A DNA stretch of 31,185 nucleotides from Acanthaster planci (GCF_001949145.1 NW_019091456.1:1023343-1054527), one strand, 5' to 3'; positions 10,998 to 21,090 are shown, counted from the stretch's first letter. The notes: generated from the sequence alone by a model not told the origin. Numbers and translations are program-made.

Positions 10998-11263
10998 CAA
11001 GCGGTTTTTACATATACATCGAGGCATCGCCACAAAACCCAGGTGATCAAGCTCGACTAGATGCCGTCAGGGCAACTGCACCTGCTTCTGGCGCCTGTGT
11101 TAGATTTTGGTATCACATGTATGGGGCAGGCATGGGGACATTGTCGGTGTACACAGGTGACGACGAAGGGGGTCTTGGCCCTTCTCGTTGGTCAAAGAGC
11201 GGTGATTCTGGTGTCGTCTGGCAGGAGGCATCCATTAATATCTGCTGTGGACACGAATTTCAG
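10998..11263 (+). CDS. MAM domain 3, exon B
   Basis: This 266-nt exon has the acceptor gatgacag. Its translation differs from exon 2B at only a few residues and includes GACVRFWYHMYGAGMG, GDDEGGLGPSRWSK, VVWQEASINICCGHEFQ and the same ICCG extra cysteine pair. Its A exon is of another lineage (shared with 4A and 6A), so module 3 is a recombinant of two module types. The donor is GC (CAG|GCAAGG). If the intron were kept, the frame stays open for 24 codons to the TAA at 11333-11335. Confidence 0.92.
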
Positions 11264-11517
11264 GCAAGGAGCCGTGCAACATATGAGCAGATTTCGGCTT
11301 TGAAACTCATTGGTATATCAAATTCAGGGTCATAATAAAATGGTTGTGTACTACAAGGTCTTCATTTTTCACATTCATGAGATTTTATCTTGAGCTTCAG
11401 TGATAAACTATGAAAATGAATTAAATCGAGGAGAAGTTATTAGGCTTACTTTCCCCTTTATCTTTAGAGAGATATTTAGTCTTCCCTAGATGAATCTGTT
11501 TTATATTCTTTCTATAG

Positions 11518-11599
11518 ATTACTTTAATTGGAGAACGCGGAAGCAGCACTGAAAGTGACATGGCTGTTGATGACATCATCGTTTCGGAAGGGCAATGCG
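11518..11599 (+). CDS. MAM domain 3, exon C
   Basis: This 82-nt exon has the acceptor tttctatag and the donor gtacgt, phase 0/1. It encodes ITLIGERGSSTESDMAVDDI followed by IVSEGQC and carries the fourth MAM cysteine. It belongs with 2C and 5C. The following intron lacks the 1.7-kb segment present after 2C. Confidence 0.92.
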
Positions 11600-14042
11600 G
11601 TACGTAAGATATATTTCTTGCGGTAAAAAGAAGCTCTTCCTACTGATAAACATTTCAAATCTTGAAAAGTTGGTACAACCTTGAAAGCCAACCACAATTA
11701 TGAACAGTGTTGGAGGTCTCAAGGCCAGCCTCTGGGCCGATTTTTGAAAGGCTCGGCCTCAATGTGTAATGACTTGGTCTTGGCACTGGTCTCAGCACCT
11801 TCTGAACTCCAAGAATTAGTCAAGGCCAGTTCTAGGCCTACTGTTTTGACTAGGTTGTGTGAGTTTTTACCTTTCTTTAAAAAATTCATCTTGACAATGT
11901 AAATAATCCTTGCGACGCACACTGTGCGTATGGCGTGGACATAGATCATTTTTGTGTTCAAGTCTTGGTATGGTACCTTGACTCTTTAGTGATGGTATCC
12001 AGCTGAATAAGTTTTTATCTCAAGAGACCATACTTACCATTGTTGCACAAAATGGATAGCTTTTGAAATGTGTTTGATAGGCCTACATGTAGTCATCGAA
12101 AGTTCTGCGAAAACGAACGTGAAGCCCTTGATAAGGAAATTTTTTAGTGACATTTAAAAGGCTTTCTATCATATTTACGGCAATGTGGGTATCACTTCTG
12201 TTAAATTTAAACCAGAAGCACCTGACAAGATGAGTTTAGATCATGACAGTTGGCTCATTTGGCTACTAAGCCACGTCAATTCTCCGAATGACCGGCACTG
12301 ATCAAGCGTGTGCGCCAATGGACTGTTCATCATGGCCGTCTGCACGCGAGAGCTTCTCACGTGTTACCGTGCATGAAACAGAATAGACACGGTCTGCCTT
12401 TTCGGATTATCATCCATATTTCATGTATTCATGGTTAGCACGAAGCGCTGGTTTTTATCTGTCTTGAAGAGAAATTACATATACTATCAATTTCTGGAAG
12501 CACTCCATACTTTACACACACATTACACACACATTAACCCTAACCCTCCTCAATCCTTCACCTGTTGGAGGACTGAGGAGTGTTAGGGTTAATGTGGTCA
12601 GATTTTTTTTGGGTGGGGGGGGCAACTATTTCTTAATTACTGACTTTCTGACTAGATTTTGTTTGGGGAATTAATTGTCTGCATGCATGCCTTCACATCT
12701 TGGGATTTTGTTTTTGCAATTTAAAATTTTGAGAAATGATTTTATGGTGAACTGTATGTGCGTAAGCCTATTGAGAGCAACAAAAGATTTTATATTGTTT
12801 TCATTTTGCGGTGGTTGTTATATGGGGAGACTCATCCTCTTACCTGTACTTTGGTTCACGAATTAAAAAAATTGACCTTTGCAACACCTGCCAAAGGAGA
12901 AATAATAATGTCCATTCAAATTCGTTTACCACGTTGTTTACAATGTTGCCCTCAAAGCAAATAATTAGTGAAACATACACTTGGTTATCTTTCTCACACA
13001 GAATATGTAGTAATACTGTCTTGTCATTTACAACTGATGTTTTGCGAAAATAGATGATTTCCGTGCGATGAAATAACCTGCTATTATGTAGAGTTATGTG
13101 ATATATGTATGTGTGTAATAGCTGGTCTTGGCCTCAGACACTGAGGCCTTCACCTTGAGTGGCAGTGACTAGATCTGGGCCTTGGCCTGGGAGACTCGAG
13201 ACTCAAAGGACTCTACTCCAAAGTGATTATGAAGAATTTAAAATGAATCAAGGGAAACCCATATGTTGTGCACCTTTGTCATTAGAAAAAGGCTGTCATT
13301 TTCGACACCAGAATACCGTAAATTACAATTTTTAATTACCATAACTTTCCCGTTGTCACAGACTTTACAAAGAAGTTTTAAATGATATTGAGGTAGAAAT
13401 TAGAGGTCGAAATCATGATGTATATAGTAAACTCTAAAAGATAATTTCAAAATAAGCTTTGGCCTGAATATTATAGTATCCATGCCATGAGCTTTTCTTA
13501 GAATTACTTTTGTGTACATCTATACCCTTCTTCAACGTATGAAGACTATGTGACATCCTTTTTGAGGTACACGAACTGAAAGGTGCACTAAACATTGAAA
13601 ATTGACCAAGCACTTCTGGACGAGAGGGGACGCTTTTGCATTGACATAAAAGCAGACAGACACTGTTCAGTTTGCATGTTGTCACTGTTTGATGTTATAT
13701 GCTGTTTGAAAACGTTTCTGAGAAAAGGTTGCTCTCCGGCTTTTTGCCAAAGTAAATTAAATCTACGACAATGTGGTTTTACAAAATCTATCATTTTGCC
13801 GCGCACAAATCAGTGCAACAAAATAGTTTTATGCCTTGGATGATATACTTTTGCTCAGAAATATGTAAATATGTATCAGCATAAGAAAACCCAAAAGCTC
13901 CGAAAATGGGTTGAAATAGCAAATCAAATATTTCAAATCTGGTCATCTGAAACCCAAAGATACAACTTCAAGGGTCTTAGTAAAACTTACTGAAACATTT
14001 CTAGTTCATGGTCCATTTATTGAAATCTTCACTTTTCTTCAG
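11600..14042 (+). other. Intron between exons 3C and 4A
   Basis: This 2,443-base intron begins like the 2C-3A intron, then jumps at ctgataaac to the part matching 9297 onward, so 1.7 kb present after 2C is absent. A segment of roughly 1.2 kb from about 12511 to 13725 has no counterpart in the sister introns and includes a telomere-like hairpin. The last 300 bases match those before 3A and 6A. Confidence 0.75.
12530..12596. repeat. Telomere-like palindrome (hairpin)
   Basis: Left arm cacattaaccctaac and the following bases pair with a right arm ending gttagggttaatgtg, about 33 bases per arm with a few mismatches and almost no loop. Both arms carry TTAGGG-type telomere units (taaccctaaccc on the left). 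It lies at the start of a segment unique to this intron. Confidence 0.85.
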
Positions 14043-14201
14043 ACTCCAATGCCACGCTGTTGGATCTGAACTGTGATTTTGAGTCCAACACCTTTTGCAC
14101 GTACAAAAACAGCCCAGACGATGACTTTGATTGGCTCCTTAATAGAGGTTCAACTTTAAGCAGCAGTACTGGGCCCGACGTAGACCATACGACAGGAAAT
14201 C
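14043..14201 (+). CDS. MAM domain 4, exon A
   Basis: This 159-nt exon has the acceptor cttttcttcag and the donor gtaagt. It encodes [20 protein letters not shown], then [15 protein letters not shown], and [12 protein letters not shown]. It is of the 3A/6A type with the NAT sequon. It differs by CDFE for CDFD, CTY for CAY, and SSSTGP for SSGTGP. Its own exons B and C are of the M1 type, so M4 is chimeric; the switch lies in the intron that follows. Confidence 0.92.
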
Positions 14202-14979
14202 GTAAGTAAAAGAAGGGTACACTTACTCTTATCTGCTAAAATAGTTTCCTCTAATGCTCCAGTTTTCGTCTAAAAGGAGCAGATATTACCAATAGGAAAC
14301 TTTTACCAACGTCAACTAAATCACAATTGGCAGTTTGTATTATTTCAGAAATTAGGAGTTAAAAACAGATGTTTGCTCTTTGCGTGGCATAAACATCTTT
14401 GTATGGGGGGGACCAACGATTTTGGAAATTTGCTACCGGGTGAAATTTGAAGTTGCATGACATAAAACCTGGAGATTTTCAAGATTTTCCGTCTTTAAAA
14501 TTCTTCAAAACATCATTTACTGGACGTTTACACCAACACAAATGGCTGTATGGCGGCTACTCTAATCTGACAGAGAGCATATATTGACACCAGAGTATTT
14601 TAGCCAGGCCTGCCGCCTTGTAAACAGTAAGGTGTCGACATCCTGCCGCGAATAACTACAGGATGTAGACATCTTGAGAACATTTGTCACGGGATGAGAT
14701 CCTCGGAGCTGGATGTAGATTCTTGAATAATTTCTCACTTCATCTGTTATTCTCTGTAACAGTATCAACATGCTTAATGTCACCTCAGATGCCCTTCTCC
14801 TGTAATAACGTATTACCTCAGGACGCAGTTACTGTGTAATATTTATCTCAGGGTGTCGACATCTTGACAGGTAAATGCCGTCAGCCCGAAATAAGGAAAG
14901 AGACCAGGATCTTATTAAGTCAGTGGCACTTCTGGAGCCCCTTAATTATCTGTATAACATTATATTGTATACTTCGCAG
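14202..14979 (+). other. Chimeric A-B intron of module 4
   Basis: Bases 14202 to about 14399 match the A-B introns of modules 3, 5 and 6 (for example ctccagttttcgt and gcataaacatctt). From the G-run at about 14404 onward the intron matches the A-B intron of module 1 near 4110 (gggtgaaatttgaagt, ccaggcctgccgcc). This is the joint of an unequal crossover. Degenerate repeats of the ggatgtagacatcttga type fill 14631-14870. Confidence 0.88.
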
Positions 14980-15245
14980 CGAGCGGTTTCTACATTTACA
15001 CCGAGGCATCGCCACAAAATCCAGCCGATAAAGCTCGAATAGACAGCATCAAAGCAACTGCACCTGCTGTTGGTGCCTGTGTTAGATTTTGGTATCACAT
15101 GTATGGGGCAGGCATGGGGACATTGTCAGTGTACACGGGCGACGGCAAAGGGGGTCTTGGCCCTTCTCGTTGGTCAAAGAGCGGTGATTCTGGTGATCAG
15201 TGGCAGGAGACATGGATGGATATTGGTCCAGGAAGTGAATTTCAG
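14980..15245 (+). CDS. MAM domain 4, exon B
   Basis: This 266-nt exon has the acceptor acttcgcag. It starts CGAGCGG where the others start CAAGCGG or CAAGAGG, a silent change at the split Pro codon. It encodes SGFYIYTEASPQNPADKAR, then GACVRFWYHMYGAGMG, GDGKGGLGPSRWSK and QWQETWMDIGPGSEFQ, closely matching exon 1B and clearly unlike 2B or 3B. It has no extra cysteines. The donor is GC (CAG|GCAAGG); the intron reading stops at TAA four codons on, exactly as after exon 1B. Confidence 0.92.
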
Positions 15246-15496
15246 GCAAGGAATTAAACAATCTATGAATTGGAAGAATGGTTCTTTTAAAATTGTTGTT
15301 CAACGTAATTTGGACGGGTATTTATTTTAAGGTCGTTTTCACGTTCATCTTTACTCTAATTTACGGTTTTTTGAGAATTGTGATGGTGGATTAATTTACA
15401 AAAAACACACACAACTACATCAAGGGATAATTGTGTCGACAATTGGCATAAATCGATTCTTTCTGAGATCAAGCTCTGTTTATGGCCTTTTAATAG

Positions 15497-15578
15497 ATTA
15501 TCTTTGCTGGAGAACGTGGAAGTGGCATTGAAAGTGACATTGCTGTTGATGACATTACCGTTGTAGAAGGGCAATGTG
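15497..15578 (+). CDS. MAM domain 4, exon C
   Basis: This 82-nt exon has the acceptor ttttaatag and the donor gtacgt, phase 0/1. It encodes IIFAGERGSGIESDIAVDDI followed by TVVEGQC. It pairs with 1C (TVVEGQC ending, ESDIAVDDI) rather than with 2C, 3C or 5C (IIV ending). The intron after it matches the intron after 1C up to a later insertion. Confidence 0.92.
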
Positions 15579-16829
15579 GTACGTATAGGCCTTCTTGATA
15601 ATTTATACAAGTATTTAGATCTGATCTGAATACGAGATGTCGGCGAAGCACTGCTCAGTGTCATTGCGTTCCTCAAACATGAGAAAGTCACCACCAGTTC
15701 CTAAAGGTTAACATCCTGTTAAACGGGTGGATCATTAAGATCACTTTTTAGCGTAGATTTGGACTTCTTGACGACTTTTTAACGACTCATTTGTTAAGCA
15801 CTAATTCGTTACGTTGGTAATCGTGTACACTAGCCTAAGACGAACACCCCGTCTACTGTCAATTTCACGTTAATAGATAATATCCCAAAACACTGCACGG
15901 AAAATACAGTAGGCCTGTAGGCCTGAGTTAATTTAAATAATGCACTATTCGAATATTCGACCGTCAATTCGACCGAATGTCCGATTATTTGGTCCTACCG
16001 ACCGGGACATTGTTGATGAACAAACCATGTACAAAATCAGTTACATTAACTTACATAATTGTACATTATAATCACTATTATAACAGCTCCTCACTTTTAG
16101 GAGTATCTCAAGCCACAATTTAACAAACAATACGTCTTGCCCTGGAGTGAAAATTTAGATTCCTTGAATCGTTGTAAGGTGTATTGTTCTGTCTCTTCTC
16201 ATTTGAATCTGCTCCGAACAAGCCTCGATTGTTCAATTTTTCTTATTCAATACTAAAGAAAATTGTCTCTTCCTTTTCATGAATTTTACATATTCAAATT
16301 TGGAAAATAATATTCGAATATTCGATCGAATATTCGGATATTTGGCACAGCCCTATAGGCCTACTAAGAAAACATGCACAACAGACCTACAGGGACGATG
16401 GAGAGCCGACAAAACGTCGTGGTTAAAACGCTACTGAACTGCTTCCCCTTCCCTGTTGTTCCCATTGCTTTTGGATCATCGTTCCCTATTGCTTTTCTGG
16501 ACTCAGGAACCACGGTCTCCACCGATCGCCTTGCTTCAGTTCAGATGCACATATTTGCATAAATATGAAAAAATCCCTATTTCAATCCAAGGAAGCCCAC
16601 ATGCCATCAATTGTATCAAACAGGCTGTTTCGATTTTTCAACGTAAAAGGTAAACTCAGTTTTTTAATCTGAAATCCAAAACCATTTGGACAACAAATAT
16701 CAAATAGTCTTGAGGTGGAAAACTGAAATGAAAATCAGGCTTGTGTTAAGTGAAGCTGTAGTATTTCTGAACAAGATTCAGCCTGTGTAATCAGCCCTGC
16801 AAAAGCGGTGGAATTCATTTTGTCCTCAG
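15579..16829 (+). other. Intron between exons 4C and 5A
   Basis: This 1,251-base intron is homologous to the 1C-2A intron, interrupted by an extra 457 bases at about 16232-16688. It contains attcgaatattcg palindromes at about 15945-15975 and 16308-16342. No coding potential. Confidence 0.8.
16232..16688. mobile_element. Possible DNA-transposon remnant inserted in intron 4C-5A
   Basis: The segment is absent at the matching place in the 1C-2A intron, where cctccattgg is continuous. It contains the palindromic run of attcg motifs ending in ggcacagccctata. Read on the other strand, tagggctgtgcc resembles the CAGGGCTGTGC-type ends of hAT elements. A second terminal repeat and a target duplication were not found, so the class is uncertain. 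Confidence 0.4.
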
Positions 16830-16988
16830 ACTCGGGGATCAAGGTCTCAGACTTGAGGTGCGACTTTGATTCCAACACCTTTTGTGCGTACAAAAACAGC
16901 CCAAACGATGACTTTGACTGGCTCCTCAATAGAGGTTCAACTTTAAGCAGCGGAACTGGGCCCGACGTAGACCATACGACAGGATATC
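16830..16988 (+). CDS. MAM domain 5, exon A
   Basis: This 159-nt exon has the acceptor ttttgtcctcag and the donor gtaagt. It encodes [20 protein letters not shown] and onward, ending DVDHTTGY. It is nearly identical to exon 2A, the visible changes being K to R before the first cysteine and N to Y at the 3' end, and this identifies M5 as the duplicate of M2. Confidence 0.93.
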
Positions 16989-17340
16989 GTAAGTAAAAGA
17001 AGAGTGCGTTTATGGAGGCGGAGAAGGTAAAGAGTCATCTTTCTAAGGATACTTTACAATTACTCTTATTTGGTACTTCAGCAGTAGACACTGCTAAAAT
17101 AATTTCCCGTAATGCTCCAGTTTTCGTTTAAAAGGAGCAGATATTACCATCAGGAATCTTTTACCAAACTACTACAACTACGTCACAATCGGCAGTTTGT
17201 ATTATTTCAGAAATTAGGGGTTACAAAACGAATGTTCGCTCTGACTGGCATAAATATCTTGATAAAGATGAAGTGTACCTAATGATGATTTTCACTTGAG
17301 ATGTTATTTGTCGTTATCATTTTCTTGGTTTGATTGACAG

Positions 17341-17606
17341 CAAGCGGTTTTTACATATACATTGAGGCATCGCCACAAAACCCCGGTGATCAAGCTCGAT
17401 TAGATGCCGTCAGGGCAACTGCACCTGCTACTGGCGCCTGTGTTAGATTTTGGTATCACATGCATGGGGCAGGCATGGGGACATTGTCAGTGTACACAGG
17501 TGACGACGAAGGGGGTCTTGGCCCTTCTCGATGGTCAAAGAGCGGTGATTCTGGTGACTTCTGGCAGGAGGCATCCATTAATATCTGCTGTGGACTCGAA
17601 TTTCAG
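17341..17606 (+). CDS. MAM domain 5, exon B
   Basis: This 266-nt exon has the acceptor gattgacag. It encodes SGFYIYIEASPQNPGDQAR, TGACVRFWYHMHGAGMG (His where M1 to M4 have Tyr), GDDEGGLGPSRWSK, and FWQEASINICCGLEFQ with the extra ICCG cysteines. The His and the DFWQEASIN stretch are shared with exon 6B. The donor is GC (CAG|GCAAGG); retention of the intron would end at TGA within five codons. Confidence 0.92.
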
Positions 17607-17856
17607 GCAAGGAGCATATGAGCAGATTTCGGCTTGAAACTCATTAGTATATCGACTTCGGGGTTATATTAAAATGGTTGTGTGCTACAAGGTCATCATT
17701 TTTCACATTCATGAGATTTTACATTGAAGTTCAGTGATAAACTGGGAAGATGAATTAAATTGAGGAAAAGTTTTTAGTCGTATTTTCCCCTTACTTTATC
17801 TTTAGAGAGATATTTAGTCCTTCCTAGATCGATCTGTTTTTATATTCTTTCTATAG

Positions 17857-17938
17857 ATTACTTTCATTGGAGAACGTGGAAGCAGCACTGAAAGTGACAT
17901 GGCTGTTGATGACATCATCGTTTTGAAAGGGCAATGCG
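17857..17938 (+). CDS. MAM domain 5, exon C
   Basis: This 82-nt exon has the acceptor tttctatag and the donor gtacgt. Its translation is the same as exon 2C (ITFIGERGSSTESDMAVDDI, then IVLKGQC). Unlike 2C it keeps the stronger gtacgt donor. The intron that follows matches the one after 2C but has lost two large pieces. Confidence 0.93.
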
Positions 17939-19468
17939 GTACGTACGCGTTTGCTGCTCGGTTAAGATATATTTCTTGCGGTAAAAAGAAGCTGTTCCTA
18001 CTAATAAATTTAGCAGCAGTGCTTGCATGCCGGCTTGGGGCGGAACCCGAGTCTTTGCAGGGTGGAAAATAAACTCCCGGTAAGGGATGGATTGGATGAG
18101 TCGGCTTTTATCACTGATCTACAGAAAAACCCCTATAAATTGATAAAAAACACAATCCTACTTAATTACCTGGCACACAAATGTATGTGAAAACTGATCA
18201 ATGACAGTTCATTTAACCATTCCAAGTAAATAGTGCTGGATAAAATATCCATGTCAACGATGCACAATCTATACTGCAAATACACCATTCAAAGCTACAG
18301 CAGTGAGCAATTTTGCTATCACAGTGGGTTATGCAAGTGAGTAGACCCTGTGATCATCCAAGACACACAGGCCCTTTGTACCCAGCTGAAGATTACAAAT
18401 AATTGAGAACACAAATCATAAATTACCAGCTCAAGGATACTCCAACTTTATAAAACCAACTCACCCGGACACCATGGGTCCTAGGTACCAAAATAATAGT
18501 CCGCAGGCCCAGGCCAGAAGCCTCTGAACAGGCGAAAATATGACGAAAAGCCGGACGGAAAGCCGGACCTTCTGTCCATGAAGTGTCGGCCATAGAAAAG
18601 GAACGCGTAGTACGCAGCGGCCTCAGCAAAGCGAGCATGGAATGTCGTATTCATGCGCGGTATAAATAGTAAAAACATACAATGCCCCTTCAAAAATTTG
18701 ACACTACCCTGTAATTAAATCCAGAAACGCAACAAACACTATTCCAAAAGTGTCTTGAGGGAATCCCACGCAATTCAATCACATCCATCATAAAAGAAAC
18801 CAGAACCATTTCCAATATAGGCGTATAAAACACATGAAAGTTTGAAAGTGATGAGATATGTTGCTCTTCAACAATATAAACATAAGGTGGAAGGTTGAGG
18901 GCGTACTCCACTCACGATCAAACATGGACAGCTCCCTACATCAACATTTCACTTCTTGAAAATTTGGTACAACCTTGAAAACCAACGACATTTATGAACA
19001 GTGTTGGAGGTCTCAAGGCCAGCCTCTGGGCCGATTTTGAAAGGCTCGGCCTCATTGTGTAATGACTTGGTCTTGGCCTTGGTCTCATCACCTTCGGGAT
19101 TCCATGAATTAGTCAATGCCAGTTCTAGTTCTAGTTCCCGACTTTTTTCTTGCATTTCTCCGGATTATTGTCAAAGGAAATGAAATCTACGACAATGTGT
19201 GTTTACAAAAACCTAGCATTTTGTTGCGCAAAAATCAGTGCAACATAATAGTTTCGTGCCTTGGATGATGTCATAGATTTGCTCAGAAATATGTAAATGT
19301 GTATTAGCATAAAAAACCAAAACCTCCCCAAATGGGTTGAAATAGCAAAACAAACATTAAAAATCAGGCCAATTGAAACCCAAAGATACAACTTCAAGTG
19401 TTTTGATAAAATTTACTGAAATATTTCTATTTCATGGTCCATTTCTTGAAATCTTCATTTTTCCTCAG
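17939..19468 (+). other. Intron between exons 5C and 6A
   Basis: This 1,530-base intron is a shortened form of the 2C-3A intron. It lacks the counterpart of 7931-8684 (joint at ctatcacag near 18319) and of about 9490-10137 (joint near 19135). It retains the conserved block 18450-18940 and the tctcaaggccagcc repeat near 19010. Confidence 0.8.
18450..18940. repeat. Highly conserved intronic block, copy 2
   Basis: This is the partner of 8810-9295, located at the same position in the intron after exon 5C. It keeps the paired aaagccggac motif and the tataaatag word. The open minus-strand frames here (18423-18638 and 18481-18693) have no recognised product. Confidence 0.75.
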
Positions 19469-19627
19469 ACTCCAATGCTACACTGTTGGATCTGAACTGC
19501 GATTTTGATTCCAACACCTTTTGTGCGTACAAAAACAGCCCAAACGATGACTTTGACTGGCTCCTAAATAGAGGTTCAACCTTAAGCAGCGGAACTGGGC
19601 CCGACGTAGACCATACGACAGGAAATC
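19469..19627 (+). CDS. MAM domain 6, exon A
   Basis: This 159-nt exon has the acceptor atttttcctcag and the donor gtaagt. It encodes [20 protein letters not shown] and onward to DVDHTTGN, of the 3A/4A type with the NAT sequon in the linker. The roughly 300 bases of intron before it match those before 3A and 4A. Confidence 0.93.
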
Positions 19628-19952
19628 GTAAGTAAAAGAAGGGTACGTTTATGGAGGCGGGGAAGGTCAAGAGTCATCTTTCTAAGGATACTCTACCATT
19701 ACTTTTATTTGGTACTTCAACAGTAGAAACTGCTAAAATAGTTTCCCGTAATGCTCCAGTTTTCGTCTAAAAGGAGCAGATATTACCATTAGGAAACTTT
19801 TACCAAACGTCCACTAAATCACAATTCACAACGGATCACATCGGATGTTCGCTCTGACCGGAGAAATATCTTAATAAAGATGAAGTGTACCTAATGATGA
19901 TTTTCACTTGAGATGTTATTTGTCGTTGTCATTTTCTTGGTTTGATTGACAG

Positions 19953-20218
19953 CAAGCGGTTTTTACATATACATTGAGGCATCGCCACAAAACCCCGGTG
20001 ATCAAGCTCGACTAGATGCCGTCAAGGCAACTGCACCTGCTACTGGCGCCTGTGTCAGATTTTGGTATCACATGCATGGGGCAGGCATGGGGACATTGTC
20101 GGTGTACACAGGTGACGACGAAGGGGGTCTTGGCCCTTCTCGTTGGTCAAAGAGCGGTGATTCTGGTGACTTTTGGCAGGAGGCATCCATTAATGTTTGC
20201 CTAAGAAGTGAATTTCAG
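19953..20218 (+). CDS. MAM domain 6, exon B
   Basis: This 266-nt exon has the acceptor gattgacag. It matches exon 5B through GACVRFWYHMHGAGMG, GDDEGGLGPSRWSK and DFWQEASIN. After that it changes to VCLRSEFQ instead of ICCGLEFQ, and the following intron no longer resembles the M2/M3/M5 B-C introns. A recombination or conversion edge therefore lies inside the exon near 20195. One unpaired extra cysteine (VCL) remains. The donor is GC (CAG|GCAAGG). Confidence 0.92.
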
Positions 20219-20468
20219 GCAAGGAATTTTTTCTATGGGTAGATTTCTTCTTCAAATGTCATCAAATCAAATCATCAAATCTGCTTCTGATTTAAATCAA
20301 AACGTAACTTTAGATCATTTCAATAACACCAGTTTTAGTGGATAGGTTCGGTGCGAAAAAGCGACGTTGGACTAAAAGGAAGAAGTGACCAGTATACCTG
20401 TTTTCAATATTAATCGAAACAAAAACTTAGTTTTTCTTAGCTCAGTCTGGGCATGTACCTTTTTATAG

Positions 20469-20550
20469 ATTACTTTCGTTGGAGAATGTGGAAGAAGCCC
20501 CACTAGTGACATAGCTATAGATGACATCATCGTTCTGGAGCATCAGTGTG
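20469..20550 (+). CDS. MAM domain 6, exon C
   Basis: This 82-nt exon has the acceptor tttttatag and the donor gtaggt, phase 0/1. It encodes ITFVGECGRSPTSDIAIDDI followed by IVLEHQC. It is distinct from all earlier C exons: GECGRSPT replaces GERGSSTE, adding a cysteine that could pair with the extra Cys of exon 6B, and EHQC replaces EGQC. It represents an older lineage of the array's 3' end. Confidence 0.9.
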
Positions 20551-20931
20551 GTAGGTACAGTCTTTGTTTTGGTTTAGTTGAATCTTAAAGTTGGTTATCA
20601 TCGTGAACACAACATTTCGTTTATGGTAAAAACGTACACATTTCTGAAAAGAATAACGATTATTAATAATTTGAAAACCATCGGAAACCCGTGTGTTACT
20701 TGATCCATCATCAAGAAGGACAACTCCATCATCAAGACAGACAGCTTTTATTTCCGACGCTATAGAAAAACTGTAGATTACAGGGCCTTTCTACACGAGT
20801 AGGAATAAACTTACTTAAAGTTAAGTCTCGGCACTTTCTGACATTGAAAATCACGATGCATGTTAAGTTGCTTTGTGGCTTATTTCAGTATTAGCATTGT
20901 GAATTGATGAAAACGTAAATTCCGTCCATAG

Positions 20932-21090
20932 ACTCAACGGTCCCGCTTTCAGCTCTCAACTGTAACTTCGATTCGGGAACGTTTTGTTCGTACAACAACA
21001 GCCAGAACGACGACTTTGACTGGATACTCAACAGCGGTTCGACCCCGAGCTATGGAACTGGGCCCACGGCAGATCATACAACAGGATATT
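20932..21090 (+). CDS. MAM domain 7, exon A
   Basis: This 159-nt exon has the acceptor cgtccatag (a weak pyrimidine tract) and the donor gtaagt. It encodes STVPLSALNCNFDSGTFCSY, then NNSQNDDFDWILNSGSTPSY and GTGPTADHTTGY. It is clearly more divergent than M2 to M6, and closer to 1A in its VPLS start. NNS is a possible N-glycosylation sequon. It is separated from M6 by only 381 bases, the shortest module-to-module intron. Confidence 0.9.
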
